NCBI GenBank assembly: GCA_027324025.1
Contig: DAHVYW010000082.1
Span: forward strand, 1-39,943
Direction: 5' to 3'
Length of the DNA: 39,943 bases
DNA from: JAJZQD01 sp021847735
Lineage (GTDB): Bacteria > Bacillota > Thermincolia > Thermincolales > UBA2595
The notes under the pieces are model-generated. The model was not told the origin of the DNA. It worked only from the letters and a program-made list of their open reading frames with translations, and did no database searches. Positions within the stretch are counted from its first letter, which is position 1. The number at the start of each line of letters is the position of its first letter. Positions 1 to 7,124 of this stretch are shown piece by piece. A program made the position numbers and the translations under genes.

Positions 1-260
1 GGTGGGCCGCAGGAGCGGTTTGGGCGTCCATTTGTGGGCCTCGGTGTACCGTTGGAACACCATCGTGGAATCTGTTTAAAATAGATCTCGTACTACTGCC
101 AACTGTCAACTGTCAACTGCCTACTGCCTTTTATCTACCCCCAGGTTGGAAGGTGGGCTGAGAGCGTCCTATTGTGGGCCTCGGTGTACCGTTGGTACAC
201 CATCGGGGGGGCCTTGCAGGCTGCCTTTTTTCTACCCCTGGGTCAGAAAAAGACATCCTG
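1..260. repeat. Dispersed GC-rich repeat modules, left cluster
   Basis: This stretch has no convincing gene. It contains two copies (about 1-67 and 150-212) of a module that includes a perfect 8-bp hairpin in the intact copies (GGTGTACC, loop GTT, GGTACACC). The module alternates with a short linker of the form TCTACCCCTGGGTCRGAA (about 134-152 and 230-247). The second linker is followed by GACATCCTGCTTG, which also follows the linker copy near 4556. A short CAACTGT direct repeat lies at about 97-120. The same modules recur at 3.4-3.8 kb and 4.5 kb, so this is a repeat family, not coding sequence. The sequence from 405 to 526 is AT-rich and shows nothing I recognise. Confidence 0.75.
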
Positions 261-378
261 CTTGTAAGCGGCAACGATTGGATGTCGGCAGTTTGGTTGG
301 CAGCCTTCGATGACAACTTTATAACCGTCCAGTGTCCCTTGGAGTCGGAAGAAATTGCAAATTTAAGTAAAGTATCAT

Positions 379-404
379 AAAAGCAGCCGGAATGGACTGC
401 TTTT
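379..404 (+). terminator. Hairpin, terminator-like
   Basis: AAAAGCAG and CTGCTTTT form an 8-bp stem around a 10-nt loop, with four T residues at the 3' end of the stem and a T-rich continuation. A structurally similar hairpin lies at about 1658-1690. No intact gene ends just upstream, so its role is uncertain. Confidence 0.4.
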
Positions 405-526
405 GTCTTGTGCTTTATCTATATAAAACCGAATAACATATGAAAAAGGATAATCAATGCACTTGTAGAATCTTCTATCTTTAAAAAATATATCCACAGG
501 AAAACAAATAGACAGGGACGGTGTTT

Positions 527-646
527 ATGAAAAAAGTCATTGTAGTGTGCGGGATACTGTTAATGATGCTGGTAATAGCCAACTTTCTCAGATGGGATTA
601 TACAGATACAAAGTCTATAGAATCTGGCCAACATCATGTTGGATGA
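527..646 (+). pseudogene. N-terminal stub of a membrane-anchored protein, cut by intron remnant
   Basis: An ATG at 527 opens 39 codons beginning MKKVIVVCGILLMMLVIANF, a typical uncleaved signal anchor with a basic start and a hydrophobic stretch of about 17 residues. It is followed by a polar segment and then a stop at 644. From about 624 the DNA matches group II intron reverse transcriptase sequence in another frame. The stub is therefore probably the 5' end of a gene interrupted by a later-decayed intron. I cannot recognise the original protein or find its 3' part with confidence. Confidence 0.4.
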
Positions 647-1286
647 TTTCGACAAAGAACTTACACGTAGATGTTACAATCGTCCGCTACGCGGACGATT
701 GTAACATCTACGTCAAGAGCTTCCGGGCAGGACAAAGAGTATTTGCAAGCATTACTAAATACTTGGAAAGCAAGCTGAAGCTGAAAGTGAACCAGGACAA
801 AAGCACAGTAAACCGACCTTGGAGGCGTAAGTTTCTAGGGTTTAGCTTCTACACGGGAAAGCAGATAGGCATCCGGTTAGCACCAAAGACCATTGAGCGG
901 CTCAAGGACAAGGTTCGGGAACTTACTCAGAGAAGGGATACAATCCCCATGGAGCAGCGCATCAAGAAACTCTCTCAGTATTTAATGGGCTGGATGGGGT
1001 ACTTTGCCCTGGCAGATGCCAGAAAGATACTAACAGAGATTGACCAATGGGTACGCCACCGGTTGAGAATGTGTGTGTGGAAGCAATGGAAGAAGGTAAA
1101 GACGCGAATCCGAAAGTTCCGGGCGCATGGCGCTCCGGATTGGATGGCCTTAGGTACTCCAATACAAGAAAAGGCCCGTGGGCCGCGTCCTCACTCCTAA
1201 ACTCCATCTTAACGAAGGAATACTGGCAAAAGCTCGGACTTATCAGCCTCACGGACCGATATTCTGAAATTCGTAGCACTTGGTGA
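624..1286 (+). pseudogene. Group II intron reverse transcriptase/maturase remnant (LtrA family)
   Basis: Only the C-terminal half of a group II intron-encoded protein is left, split over three frames. The first piece (about 624-660) reads LANIMLDDFDKEL. The second frame carries the catalytic RT motif RYADDCNIYVKS, then the thumb and maturase X domain (KFLGFSFY, YLMGWMGYFALAD). Near 1150 the frame changes again and the C-terminal piece reads SNTRKGPWAASSLLNSILTK and ends at 1286 with SEIRSTW. The N-terminal RT blocks are absent, so it cannot be active. The first frame change coincides with a perfect palindrome at 663-711. The family call is firm from the YADD block and the conserved C-terminal tail. 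Confidence 0.9.
663..711. repeat. Perfect 23-bp inverted repeat, 3-nt loop
   Basis: The arm at 663-685 and the arm at 689-711 are exact reverse complements separated by TAC. The right arm is normal reverse transcriptase sequence encoding RYADDCNIYV; the left arm replaces the residues expected between DKEL and VRYADD and shifts the frame. The native sequence would already hold a short GTCCGC-TAC-GCGGAC quasi-palindrome. The long perfect arm therefore looks like a templated mutation, not a regulatory site. Confidence 0.9.
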
Positions 1287-1356
1287 ACCGCCGTATACCG
1301 AACGGTACGTACGGTGGTGTGAAAGGACGGCGGGGAGACCCCGCCTCCTATTCGAT
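1285..1356 (+). ncRNA. Group II intron domains V and VI (3' end of intron)
   Basis: Right after the maturase tail the sequence 1285-1318 folds as a domain V-like hairpin (arms ACCGCCGTATACCG and CGGTACGTACGGTGGT around GAA-type loops). It is followed by a GC-rich domain VI hairpin (GGCGGGG/CCCCGCC). The stretch ends TATTCGAT at about 1356, like many bacterial class C intron 3' ends. The position and order fit the 3' terminus of the intron whose ORF lies upstream. The 5' half of the ribozyme is not present in the window. Confidence 0.75.
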
Positions 1357-1697
1357 TACCGGAGTCAAATACCCCTTTTATACGCTTTTTGCTATACTAG
1401 TGACAAGCGCTACATAACGGGCCACAAGGTTCGCAGTAAGCCCGCTGTGCGGGAAACACATTGACTTTATTATCAGATCCGGGGTTGCCGAAGCCTCGGT
1501 GGATGGGGCTGGTACAGACCAAGGAACCGGGGGCAAATCTGGATTAACCAGGCCGGTTCCTGGCGTATACATCGGCTGCGAGGACGTGACATATTGGATT
1601 CACCGTCGCTTTGGGCAGGTATGTAACCTGTCCTTTTTCTTTATGTATCGGGGTATGAAAAATAGCAGCCGAAAACGACTGCTATTTTGGATGTTAT
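1357..1697. other. Gene-poor stretch downstream of intron remnant
   Basis: No convincing gene is seen. An open frame of about 94 codons on the plus strand (1499-1783) has no recognisable motif and runs across a hairpin, so I do not call it. A stem at about 1658-1690 (AAATAGCAG ... CTGCTATTT) resembles a terminator and resembles the hairpin at 379-404. The segment could contain the 3' part of the gene interrupted by the intron, but I cannot show that. Confidence 0.5.
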
Positions 1698-1721
1698 TTT
1701 TTGCGATTCAAAACCGAACCG
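1698..1721 (+). repeat. 24-bp direct repeat, left copy
   Basis: This copy begins with TTTTTGCG and ends ACCGAACCG. It is identical over 24 bp to 3248-3271. The two copies bracket the ToxIN module and a frameshifted small gene, a 1.55-kb segment. Confidence 0.85.
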
Positions 1722-1748
1722 AGCACCAAAGCCCTAAGAATTGCGGGC

Positions 1749-2303
1749 CTATTCTTCAGGAGGGGGATTTGTTCTGCTGGTAGCCGCCGTTTGCTCAAAT
1801 ACTATGGGGTTGCTCTCGAAACGTCGAATAAATTCATTGCATTTCGATTCCAATAACGTAAAATCGCAACAGCAATTAGCCAATGGATGATTTCTATTAC
1901 ATCCTATTCTGTAAACTTGTCTTGCCCTTCTAAGTATTTCATCTCTATTGTTATTGCAGTATCTTAACTCTGCATTAATCAAATCCTTATATGTTTGAGG
2001 CTCATTGCTAAAATCTTTAAGCCTTATTACCTCATTTGGTGCCGGAAACATAAAGGAAAAACGAATTGAACTAACAGGTCTGCCTCTGTCTAATATTACA
2101 AAATTTGTTCGCTGTTGCTGCTTGAACGATGAAACTGGTGCAAAATAATCATTATCATTAATATTTAACACGATTCCGCAAACAAATTTGTTAAATCTAT
2201 CATAATTAAAATCTGGTATTTGTCTCTCGAAATTTTTTATATAGATGATGTAATTATTATCAACCTCATAAAATTTTAATATAATTTTCCACCTCTCAAA
2301 CAT
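1749..2303 (-). CDS. toxN: ToxN/AbiQ-like type III toxin endoribonuclease
   Basis: The predicted protein has about 184 residues. It carries the ToxN/AbiQ N-terminal pattern KFYEVDNNYIIYIKNFE, followed by a block FVCGIVLNINDNDYFAPVSS that matches the family's strand plus lysine/serine region. Next come a segment like SSIRFSFMFPAPNEVIRL and a C-terminal YKDLINAELRYCNNNRDEI helix. ToxN enzymes cut RNA and are held inactive by a small repeat RNA. Exactly such a repeat tract lies upstream on the same strand, separated by a hairpin. The start is uncertain: ATG at 2303 is the clearest codon, but a strong GAGAGGTGG lies inside the frame just before KFY, so a shorter product from a rare codon is possible. 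The extension to 2375 would run into the antitoxin RNA and is unlikely. Toxicity is inferred from family and context. Confidence 0.85.
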   Translation of the reverse strand: MFERWKIILKFYEVDNNYIIYIKNFERQIPDFNYDRFNKFVCGIVLNINDNDYFAPVSSFKQQQRTNFVILDRGRPVSSIRFSFMFPAPNEVIRLKDFSNEPQTYKDLINAELRYCNNNRDEILRRARQVYRIGCNRNHPLANCCCDFTLLESKCNEFIRRFESNPIVFEQTAATSRTNPPPEE

Positions 2304-2309
2304 ATAAAT

Positions 2310-2335
2310 AGGGCTAGAGCAATGCTCTAACCCTA
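2310..2335 (-). terminator. Terminator between ToxI RNA and toxN
   Basis: On the minus strand AGGGTTAGAGC pairs with GCTCTAGCCCT around a 3-nt loop (one G-U pair), followed by ATTTAT. A weak terminator at this place, after the repeats and before the toxin, is standard in type III systems, where it limits toxin read-through. Confidence 0.75.
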
Positions 2336-2510
2336 TTCGCATTAAACCTCGCATTTTGGGAGGGTAGCGAATCACCCTGCATTAAACCTCGCATTTGGGT
2401 AAGGTAGCGAATCACCCTGCATCAAACCTCGCACTTTTAAGGGTGGCGAATTACCCTGCATTATTTCCGCTCGTAAAGTTCCCCACTATCTGGCAGGGGA
2501 TTTCCTCTTT
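2336..2510 (-). ncRNA. toxI: ToxI-type antitoxin RNA with three tandem repeats
   Basis: Three near-identical units lie at 2340-2379, 2380-2419 and 2420-2458 (40, 40 and 39 nt). On the minus strand each unit contains GGGTGATTCGCTACCC or a close variant, which can form the short stem of an H-type pseudoknot, and then an A/G-rich tail ending near GCGAGGTTTAATG. In the ToxIN family the toxin cuts the precursor into single units and is trapped by them. The tract sits between a good promoter and the toxin gene. Unit number and length fit the family range of roughly two to six units of about 35-50 nt. Confidence 0.85.
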
Positions 2511-2516
2511 AAGATT

Positions 2517-2545
2517 ATTGTAAGGCAAGAGTTAATAAAAGTCAA
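2517..2545 (-). promoter_or_regulatory. Sigma-A type promoter for toxI-toxN
   Basis: On the minus strand TTGACT (2545-2540) is followed after 17 nt by TACAAT (2522-2517), a near-consensus housekeeping promoter reading into the ToxI repeats. Transcription should begin near 2510. Confidence 0.8.
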
Positions 2546-2651
2546 TATCTCATTGCGCACTATGTCATTGCGCACTACTGATCGTTGGAACCATACATTA
2601 AATTATTGTCAATAAATTTATTGATTAGACAACAAAACAAAATTTCCTTTT

Positions 2652-3090
2652 TTAATTAATTTCACTAATGGTGGCAATTTTGATTCCAGACAACTCTGAT
2701 AACTGCCTAAGCCACACAAATTTCTGATCAGGATGCCTAAGTTTATTCTGCCGGCGGGAAATCATATCGGAATAATCATCTCTGCGTTTTCTGCAGAGAT
2801 TTTTGTATGCGTCATAATTCGATAAATTTCTTAAGACATTTTTTTGCTGCGGCATAAAAATCGTTTGCCCTAGCAGATTCATTTAAACCCGCCCGATCCG
2901 GGCTCATCTCGTTAAAAATGTCGTCACAATTAAACACCAAACGGTAAAAGTCTTGAGGCAGTTCAAGGGCGTTTTTCTTACCATATTTAAGTTTTCTCAG
3001 GTCAAGGTTGAAGTATGGAATTCCCTTAGAGGAGAAGATAAAAAGAGAAGGAATATTGGCATCCGGCTGATAAGTTTGTTCTTTTAACAC
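2652..3090 (-). pseudogene. Small unknown protein, frameshifted in an A7 tract
   Basis: A GTG at 3090 lies downstream of a strong GGGGGGA ribosome site and opens a frame starting MLKEQTYQPDANIPSLFIF. On the coding strand the frame meets a run of seven A (plus-strand T run 2839-2845), after which it closes with KKFIEL. The adjacent frame continues at once with NVLRNLSNYDAYKNLCRKR and ends at 2652 after LSELSGIKIATISEIN. Removing one A would give a continuous protein of about 146 residues. I do not recognise the family. The last 20 residues look like the start of a helix-turn-helix (LSELSGIKIATIS) that stops short. It lies between the direct repeats with ToxIN. Mutation, slippage or a read error could explain the shift. 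Confidence 0.55.
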
Positions 3091-3247
3091 ATGGATCCCC
3101 CCTGAACCATAATAGTAAAACTATTCCACCAATTGCTAATAATTCCTTTAATAGGTATTCTTTTAATGAATTGAAAGAAAATTTGGTGACACCGGAGTAC
3201 CACCAAATCTGATGTTATTTCAATTGATTTTTTGTGTGCTAAAACCA

Positions 3248-3271
3248 TTTTTGCGATTCAAAACCGAACCG
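3248..3271 (+). repeat. 24-bp direct repeat, right copy
   Basis: This copy is identical to 1698-1721 and lies on the far side of the toxin-antitoxin segment. Confidence 0.85.
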
Positions 3272-3419
3272 GGTGGATAAATCCAGTGGTTTTTTTATTT
3301 TGCAGGTGGGCGGTGCATGCGGAGAAAAAAGGCATTTGGCTGCGTTGTGCGCGGAACCGCAATCCGCGGAGTACAGCAGTACGCCTGTGGTTGCGGCTCC
3401 ACGTACGCCTTGCCAAATG

Positions 3420-3800
3420 TCTTTTTTCTACCCCTGGGTCAGAAGGTGGGCTGCAGTAACGGTTTGGGCGTCCTATTGTGGGCCTCGGTGTACCGCTGGT
3501 ACACCATCGGGGAGACGTGTGAGGGCAGGTTCTTTCTACCCCTGGGTCGGAAGGTGGGCCGCAGGAGCGGTTTGGGCGTCCATTTGTGGTCCTCGGTGTA
3601 CCGTTGGTTCACCATCGGGGTGGCGGTGAGGGTGGCTTTTTTCTACCCCCGGGTCGGAGCTAGGGACCAGTGATAGCACTGGTTGTGGGGGGCAAAATCA
3701 GCTGGCGCGATTTTGCTAGGAGGCTTCGCCTCCGGTTGAGGCGTGACGTATGTGTTGCCAGAGCCGTTTTTCTACCTCTGGGTCGGACGGTGGGGCGGGG
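3420..3800. repeat. Dispersed GC-rich repeat modules, middle cluster
   Basis: There are two more copies of the window-start module (about 3446-3513 and 3552-3618), with the hairpin intact in the first and altered in the second. Four linkers of the TCTACCCCTGGGTCGGA type lie at about 3427, 3533, 3641 and 3768. A further block at about 3719-3767 (GCCTCCGGTTGAGGCGTGAC) recurs near 4510. Long overlapping open frames here lack protein motifs and exist only because the repeats are GC-rich. The stretch 3091-3420 between this cluster and the minus-strand gene shows only the 24-bp repeat and one A/T-rich spacer. Confidence 0.75.
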
Positions 3801-3930
3801 GAGGGATGTGATGGGGGGAGCTTGTCGGCTGAGCCGACAAGGCTGCTACTGGGGTTATGACGGGCAATATTTGCATATAAAATCTTTGCAGGAAAGTGGC
3901 AGCAAAGATTTTTACTTTTTTATGCCATAG

Positions 3931-4050
3931 AGTGAACTCGTTCAGCTAAAGCTGAACATCGAAACTTCAGTGGGGGGACTCTACCCCCACTGAAGCAGAA
4001 AAGTGGAAACTCCACCTTATAGAAGGTGGAGTCTTGGAATTGGGATAAAA
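3931..4050 (-). repeat. Three-hairpin element, copy 1 (inverted)
   Basis: About 118 bp that is the reverse complement, with a few differences, of 37884-38000 and 39828-39943. Read on the minus strand it has three hairpins in a row: ACTCCACCTT/AAGGTGGAGT, a CTTCAGTGGGGG stem closing with CCCCCACTGAAG, and GTTCAGCT/AGCTGAAC. No ORF is inside. The first stem shows differences between copies that keep the pairing. It could be a miniature mobile element, for example one with hairpin ends like IS200/IS605, or a structured RNA; I cannot tell which. Confidence 0.8.
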
Positions 4051-4127
4051 TATTACCCAAAATGGAAGAACTAAAGTGTAACTTATAGTATGTAGACTTA
4101 TCGTCTTCAAAAGGGTAAATTTTTCTT

Positions 4128-4352
4128 ATGGATATTAAAATTTTGTTTGGTTTAGCCGTAAAAGAATATCGAAACAAGCGGCAAATATCTCAGGAGAAGT
4201 TGGCCGAACTGAGTGATCTGCATCGCACTTACATCAGCGATGTGGAGCGAGGGGAAAGAAATATTTCTTTAGTTAATATCGAAAAAATCTGCAAAGCGTT
4301 AAAAGTAAAGTCATCTGAATTATTTAAGTTCGTGGAGAATTATCAAAAGTAA
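4128..4352 (+). CDS. XRE-family helix-turn-helix regulator, solo
   Basis: 74 residues that consist almost entirely of one lambda-repressor-type HTH domain. The pattern EYRNKRQISQEKLAELSDLH is followed by RTYISDVERGERN, the recognition helix with the classic ERG turn, and then ISLVNIEKICKALKVKSSELF. The size and the close match to small controller-type regulators of restriction-modification systems suggest an autoregulated repressor or activator. However, no restriction or methylase gene is next to it, and only repeats surround it. The ATG at 4128 has an AAAAGGGT ribosome site about 9 nt upstream. A terminator follows directly. It may be an orphan left after loss of its partner genes. Confidence 0.85.
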   Translation: MDIKILFGLAVKEYRNKRQISQEKLAELSDLHRTYISDVERGERNISLVNIEKICKALKVKSSELFKFVENYQK

Positions 4353-4381
4353 AAATGATCGTTAATAACGGTCATTTTTTA
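4351..4381 (+). terminator. Rho-independent terminator after the XRE gene
   Basis: AATGATCGTTA and TAACGGTCATT pair (one mismatch or wobble) and are followed by a T6 run. It starts at the stop codon of the regulator. Confidence 0.8.
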
Positions 4382-4502
4382 TTGCCACTTATAGTCTACG
4401 GTAAATTGAACAATTAGTATATCTTATTTGGTAAAAGTTTTATGAGGTCAAAATTCAATATTAACGGATTGAAATCAATTAGCAAAGCCATTTTGAAGTA
4501 CG

Positions 4503-4592
4503 GGCCGGAACGCCTCCGGTTGGGGCGTGGCGTGCATCTGGTCAGAGGGCTTTTTTCTACCCCCGGGTCGGGAAAAGACATCCTGCTTGAAT
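4503..4592. repeat. Dispersed GC-rich repeat modules, right cluster
   Basis: This cluster contains the block GCCTCCGGTTGGGGCGTGGC (about 4510), also seen near 3728. It is followed by the linker TCTACCCCCGGGTCGGGA (about 4556) and by GACATCCTGCTTGAA, which matches the arrangement at 230-270. No gene. Confidence 0.7.
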
Positions 4593-4674
4593 TTATAATT
4601 GGAAGGTTTGCGAATGCAAACCAACCTACTAGATGGGCAGGCACATAATTGCCTCACAACGAAAAATAGGAAAA

Positions 4675-5100
4675 GAGCCCATAACAACCTACCGCCGGCT
4701 ACCATAGATCCCTACAGACCCCGCAGCAACCTTTCGGCTACTACGGAACCTTACGGAACCTATGACAACCTTTGACTGACCATAATGAATCCTTACCGAG
4801 CCTGCAATGACCTTTCGGCCATTACAGACCCTTAGGCTATACATCCAGAAACATAGTCTGGGGAAAACCTTCCAGAACCCATTATGATCGTGGCTCGACT
4901 GTTACGGACCCCTACTGAGCCCATAATGATCGTTCGGACCACTACAGACCCATTCAGAGCCAGTAACAATCTGCGCTCCGGCTATTGCAGAGCCTTGAAG
5001 GGAATACCTGCTTGACCCTGCAATAACCTTTGCTCGACCGTCACAGACCCTTTTAAGAGCCTGTAACGATCTTCGCTCGGCTGTTATGAACCCTTTACGT
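4675..5100. repeat. Array of about nine degenerate ~42-nt hairpin repeats
   Basis: A phased, strongly diverged tandem array. Most units begin GAGCCYRTAAYRAYC, contain a TTCG-like loop region (TTTCGGC, TTCGCTCGG, TTCGGAC) and return with a partly complementary GCYRTTAC, then RGACCCTT. The last unit, GTAACGATCTTCGCTCGGCTGTTA at about 5065-5088 read in parts, can pair TAAC with GTTA. Units sit near 4675, 4716, 4753, 4798, 4870, 4919, 4957, 5016 and 5056. No open frame spans it. The variation preserves the dyad in several units. The role is unknown. It fills most of the gap between the XRE gene and trmK. Confidence 0.65.
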
Positions 5101-5262
5101 TCATTATTTTATCCTCAAATAGGTTTCTCATACATCATAAAACAAGAAAGATTATGGAAAAGTTATCCTCATTTTATAAAATCTTTGGTTTAAAAAGGTT
5201 TTAATTGATTAATGTTGAAGATACTAAAACAAGATACGGTTTAATGAGGTAGTTGGGTTGTT

Positions 5263-5967
5263 TTGAAATTGTCAGCTAGATTAATAAGTATAATTCAATT
5301 TATACCCCGCGGCAGCACTGTCGCCGACATTGGGACAGACCACGCACTATTGCCGGTGTATTTGGTTGAGGAAGGCATTGCTCAAAGGATTGTTGCCGGG
5401 GATTTGAATATGGGACCATTGCAAGCTGCCAGGAAAAAGGTTATTGAGACCGGGTTAAATGAACGGATTACCTTAAGACAGGGCAACGGCCTGGAGATAT
5501 TAGAACCCGGTGAGGCAGAAGTTTGTGTGATTGCCGGCCTGGGTGGACCTACTATCAGACAGGTAATCAAGGATGCCGGGCCAAAGGCAATGCAAATCAA
5601 ACGGTTTATCTTACAGCCCATGGGTGGCTCAGGCCAACTAAGGGAATGGTTAACAGATAACGGATGGCGGATTGCCGACGAGGATTTGGTTTCGGAAGAT
5701 GACCATATTTATGAGGTGATTTTAGCAGTTCCGGGGCAGGAGAGCACCTCAGACAGGACGCTTAATTCCATTGGCCCCAGGTTGTTTGAGAAGAGACATC
5801 CGCTGTTGTCTGAAGTGTTGACCCGGGAAATAAATCATAACCGAAAGATTCTTGATGATATGCGGCAAAGCAGTGTCGTTGATACAGCCGTGAAATGCCA
5901 GACCCTGCAGGAAAGAAACAAAAATTTGGAGTGGATTGTTGAATGCCTGTCAAGTGCCAAACGATAA
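5263..5967 (+). CDS. trmK: tRNA (adenine(22)-N1)-methyltransferase TrmK
   Basis: 234 residues of the COG2384 class I methyltransferase family, which methylates N1 of A22 in bacterial tRNAs using S-adenosylmethionine. The SAM-binding motif is VADIGTDHALLPVYL at about residues 20-34, followed by the acidic loop VAGDLNMGPLQAARKK and the active-site block IAGLGGPTIRQVI (about 92-104). ILQPMGGSGQLREWL precedes the variable C-terminal coiled-coil tail. The start is TTG at 5263, with GAGGT 13 nt upstream, a slightly long spacing. The stop overlaps the start of the nif3-like gene, a pairing conserved in Firmicutes (yqfN-yqfO). Confidence 0.93.
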   Translation: MKLSARLISIIQFIPRGSTVADIGTDHALLPVYLVEEGIAQRIVAGDLNMGPLQAARKKVIETGLNERITLRQGNGLEILEPGEAEVCVIAGLGGPTIRQVIKDAGPKAMQIKRFILQPMGGSGQLREWLTDNGWRIADEDLVSEDDHIYEVILAVPGQESTSDRTLNSIGPRLFEKRHPLLSEVLTREINHNRKILDDMRQSSVVDTAVKCQTLQERNKNLEWIVECLSSAKR

Positions 5968-7061
5968 TAAGCCTGATCGAGCGACTTGCCCCAAAAAGTT
6001 TAGCTGAAGACTGGGATAACGTGGGGATTCAGGTGGGTGACCAAACCCTTGAAACCGGTGCGGTGCTGGTAAGCCTGGATTTGAATCCCCAGGTGGTTAG
6101 CGAGGCCTTGTCATTGGGCGCTAATTTGGTGGTTACCCACCACCCGGTTATTTTTAAGCCTTTAAAAAACATTCGGGCGGACTTGCCCATGGGCCGAATG
6201 TTAACCGATATAATTAAGAATGATATTGTAGTTTACTCTGCCCACACTAACCTGGACAGCGCCGGTGAAGGCGTCAATCAGGTATTGGCCGAGCTTCTGG
6301 AACTGGAAGAAATCCAGGTTCTCAATCCCGAAAAATCCGAAAAACTTTACAAGATAGTTGTATTTATCCCTGACAGCCATGCCAATGATGTCGGCCAGGC
6401 AATGACCAAAGCCGGGGCAGGCTGGATAGGCAATTATTCTGACTGTACATTTTCCGTGAAGGGAAAGGGTACCTTTAAAGCGACTGAGGGGTGCAGCCCA
6501 TTTATCGGGCAGGTCGGTATCCTCGAAGAAACTCCCGAAATACGTTTGGAGACGGTGGTTAAAGAAAATCAGGTTAACAGGGTGATAAAGGCAATGGTTA
6601 ATGCCCATCCATATGAAGAAGTGGCTTATGATTTGTATCCCCTTGCCAACAAGGCGGGAGAACTCGGCCTGGGCCGGGTTGGCAGGCTGAAGCAGGTGAT
6701 TAAGCTAAGTCAGTTTATGGATTTAGCCAAAAAACTGCTAAAGGTTGCGGAGGTCCGATACTGCGGCGACTTAGAGGCAGAAGTGCGGAAAATTGCCGTA
6801 TGCGGCGGAAGCGGGGCCAGCCTCATCCATAAAGCGTCTTTTGCGGGGGCCGATGTGTTCTTAACCGGGGACATTAAATATCATGAGGCCCAGGAGGCCG
6901 CTGCCCTGGGATTAAATCTGGTGGATGCGGGGCATTTCGCCACCGAGAATCCCGTAGTTGAAAAACTGGCCCAGTACCTGGAAAGTGCTTTTGCCGTTGA
7001 AGACTTCTCCGTACCTGTATATATTTCCAAGTCAAATTACGATGTTGTAAGGTATTATTAA
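5943..7061 (+). CDS. Nif3-like dinuclear metal-centre protein (YqfO family)
   Basis: 372 residues in the NIF3/GTP cyclohydrolase I type 2 homologue family. The N-terminal half has LAEDWDNVGIQVGD and VVTHHPVIFKPLKN, the His pair that binds two metal ions. The C-terminal half has AVCGGSGASLIHKA, DVFLTGDIKYHEA and LVDAGHFATENPVV, which supply the remaining ligands. Between them sits the CutA-like insertion (about 130-230) typical of the longer Firmicute form, with VVFIPDSHANDVGQAM and NAHPYEEVAYDLYPL. The biochemical role is unsettled. The ATG at 5943 lies inside the 3' end of trmK, so the two are translated together. A terminator follows the gene. Confidence 0.93.
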   Translation: MPVKCQTIISLIERLAPKSLAEDWDNVGIQVGDQTLETGAVLVSLDLNPQVVSEALSLGANLVVTHHPVIFKPLKNIRADLPMGRMLTDIIKNDIVVYSAHTNLDSAGEGVNQVLAELLELEEIQVLNPEKSEKLYKIVVFIPDSHANDVGQAMTKAGAGWIGNYSDCTFSVKGKGTFKATEGCSPFIGQVGILEETPEIRLETVVKENQVNRVIKAMVNAHPYEEVAYDLYPLANKAGELGLGRVGRLKQVIKLSQFMDLAKKLLKVAEVRYCGDLEAEVRKIAVCGGSGASLIHKASFAGADVFLTGDIKYHEAQEAAALGLNLVDAGHFATENPVVEKLAQYLESAFAVEDFSVPVYISKSNYDVVRYY

Positions 7062-7063
7062 GG

Positions 7064-7096
7064 TAGAAGGCATACTGCCTTCTATTTTTGTTTTTT
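7064..7096 (+). terminator. Terminator after the trmK-nif3 pair
   Basis: TAGAAGGCA pairs perfectly with TGCCTTCTA around TAC and is followed by TTTTTGTTTTTT. Confidence 0.9.
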
Positions 7097-7124
7097 ATTA
7101 AAAATATTGAAAGGTGTGGTAGGT

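Noticed and set aside
1047..1286. Independent small protein
   Set aside because: Its C-terminal half is the conserved tail of the group II intron maturase in a shifted frame.
2304..2375. N-terminal extension of the toxin to 2375
   Set aside because: It would translate through the terminator hairpin and into the antitoxin repeats.
3232..3930. Overlapping open frames of 75-118 codons as proteins
   Set aside because: They lie wholly in GC-rich repeats, overlap one another in several frames and contain no motif or ribosome site.
4675..5100. CRISPR array
   Set aside because: Units are degenerate throughout and no constant repeat with unique spacers exists; there are no cas genes in the window.
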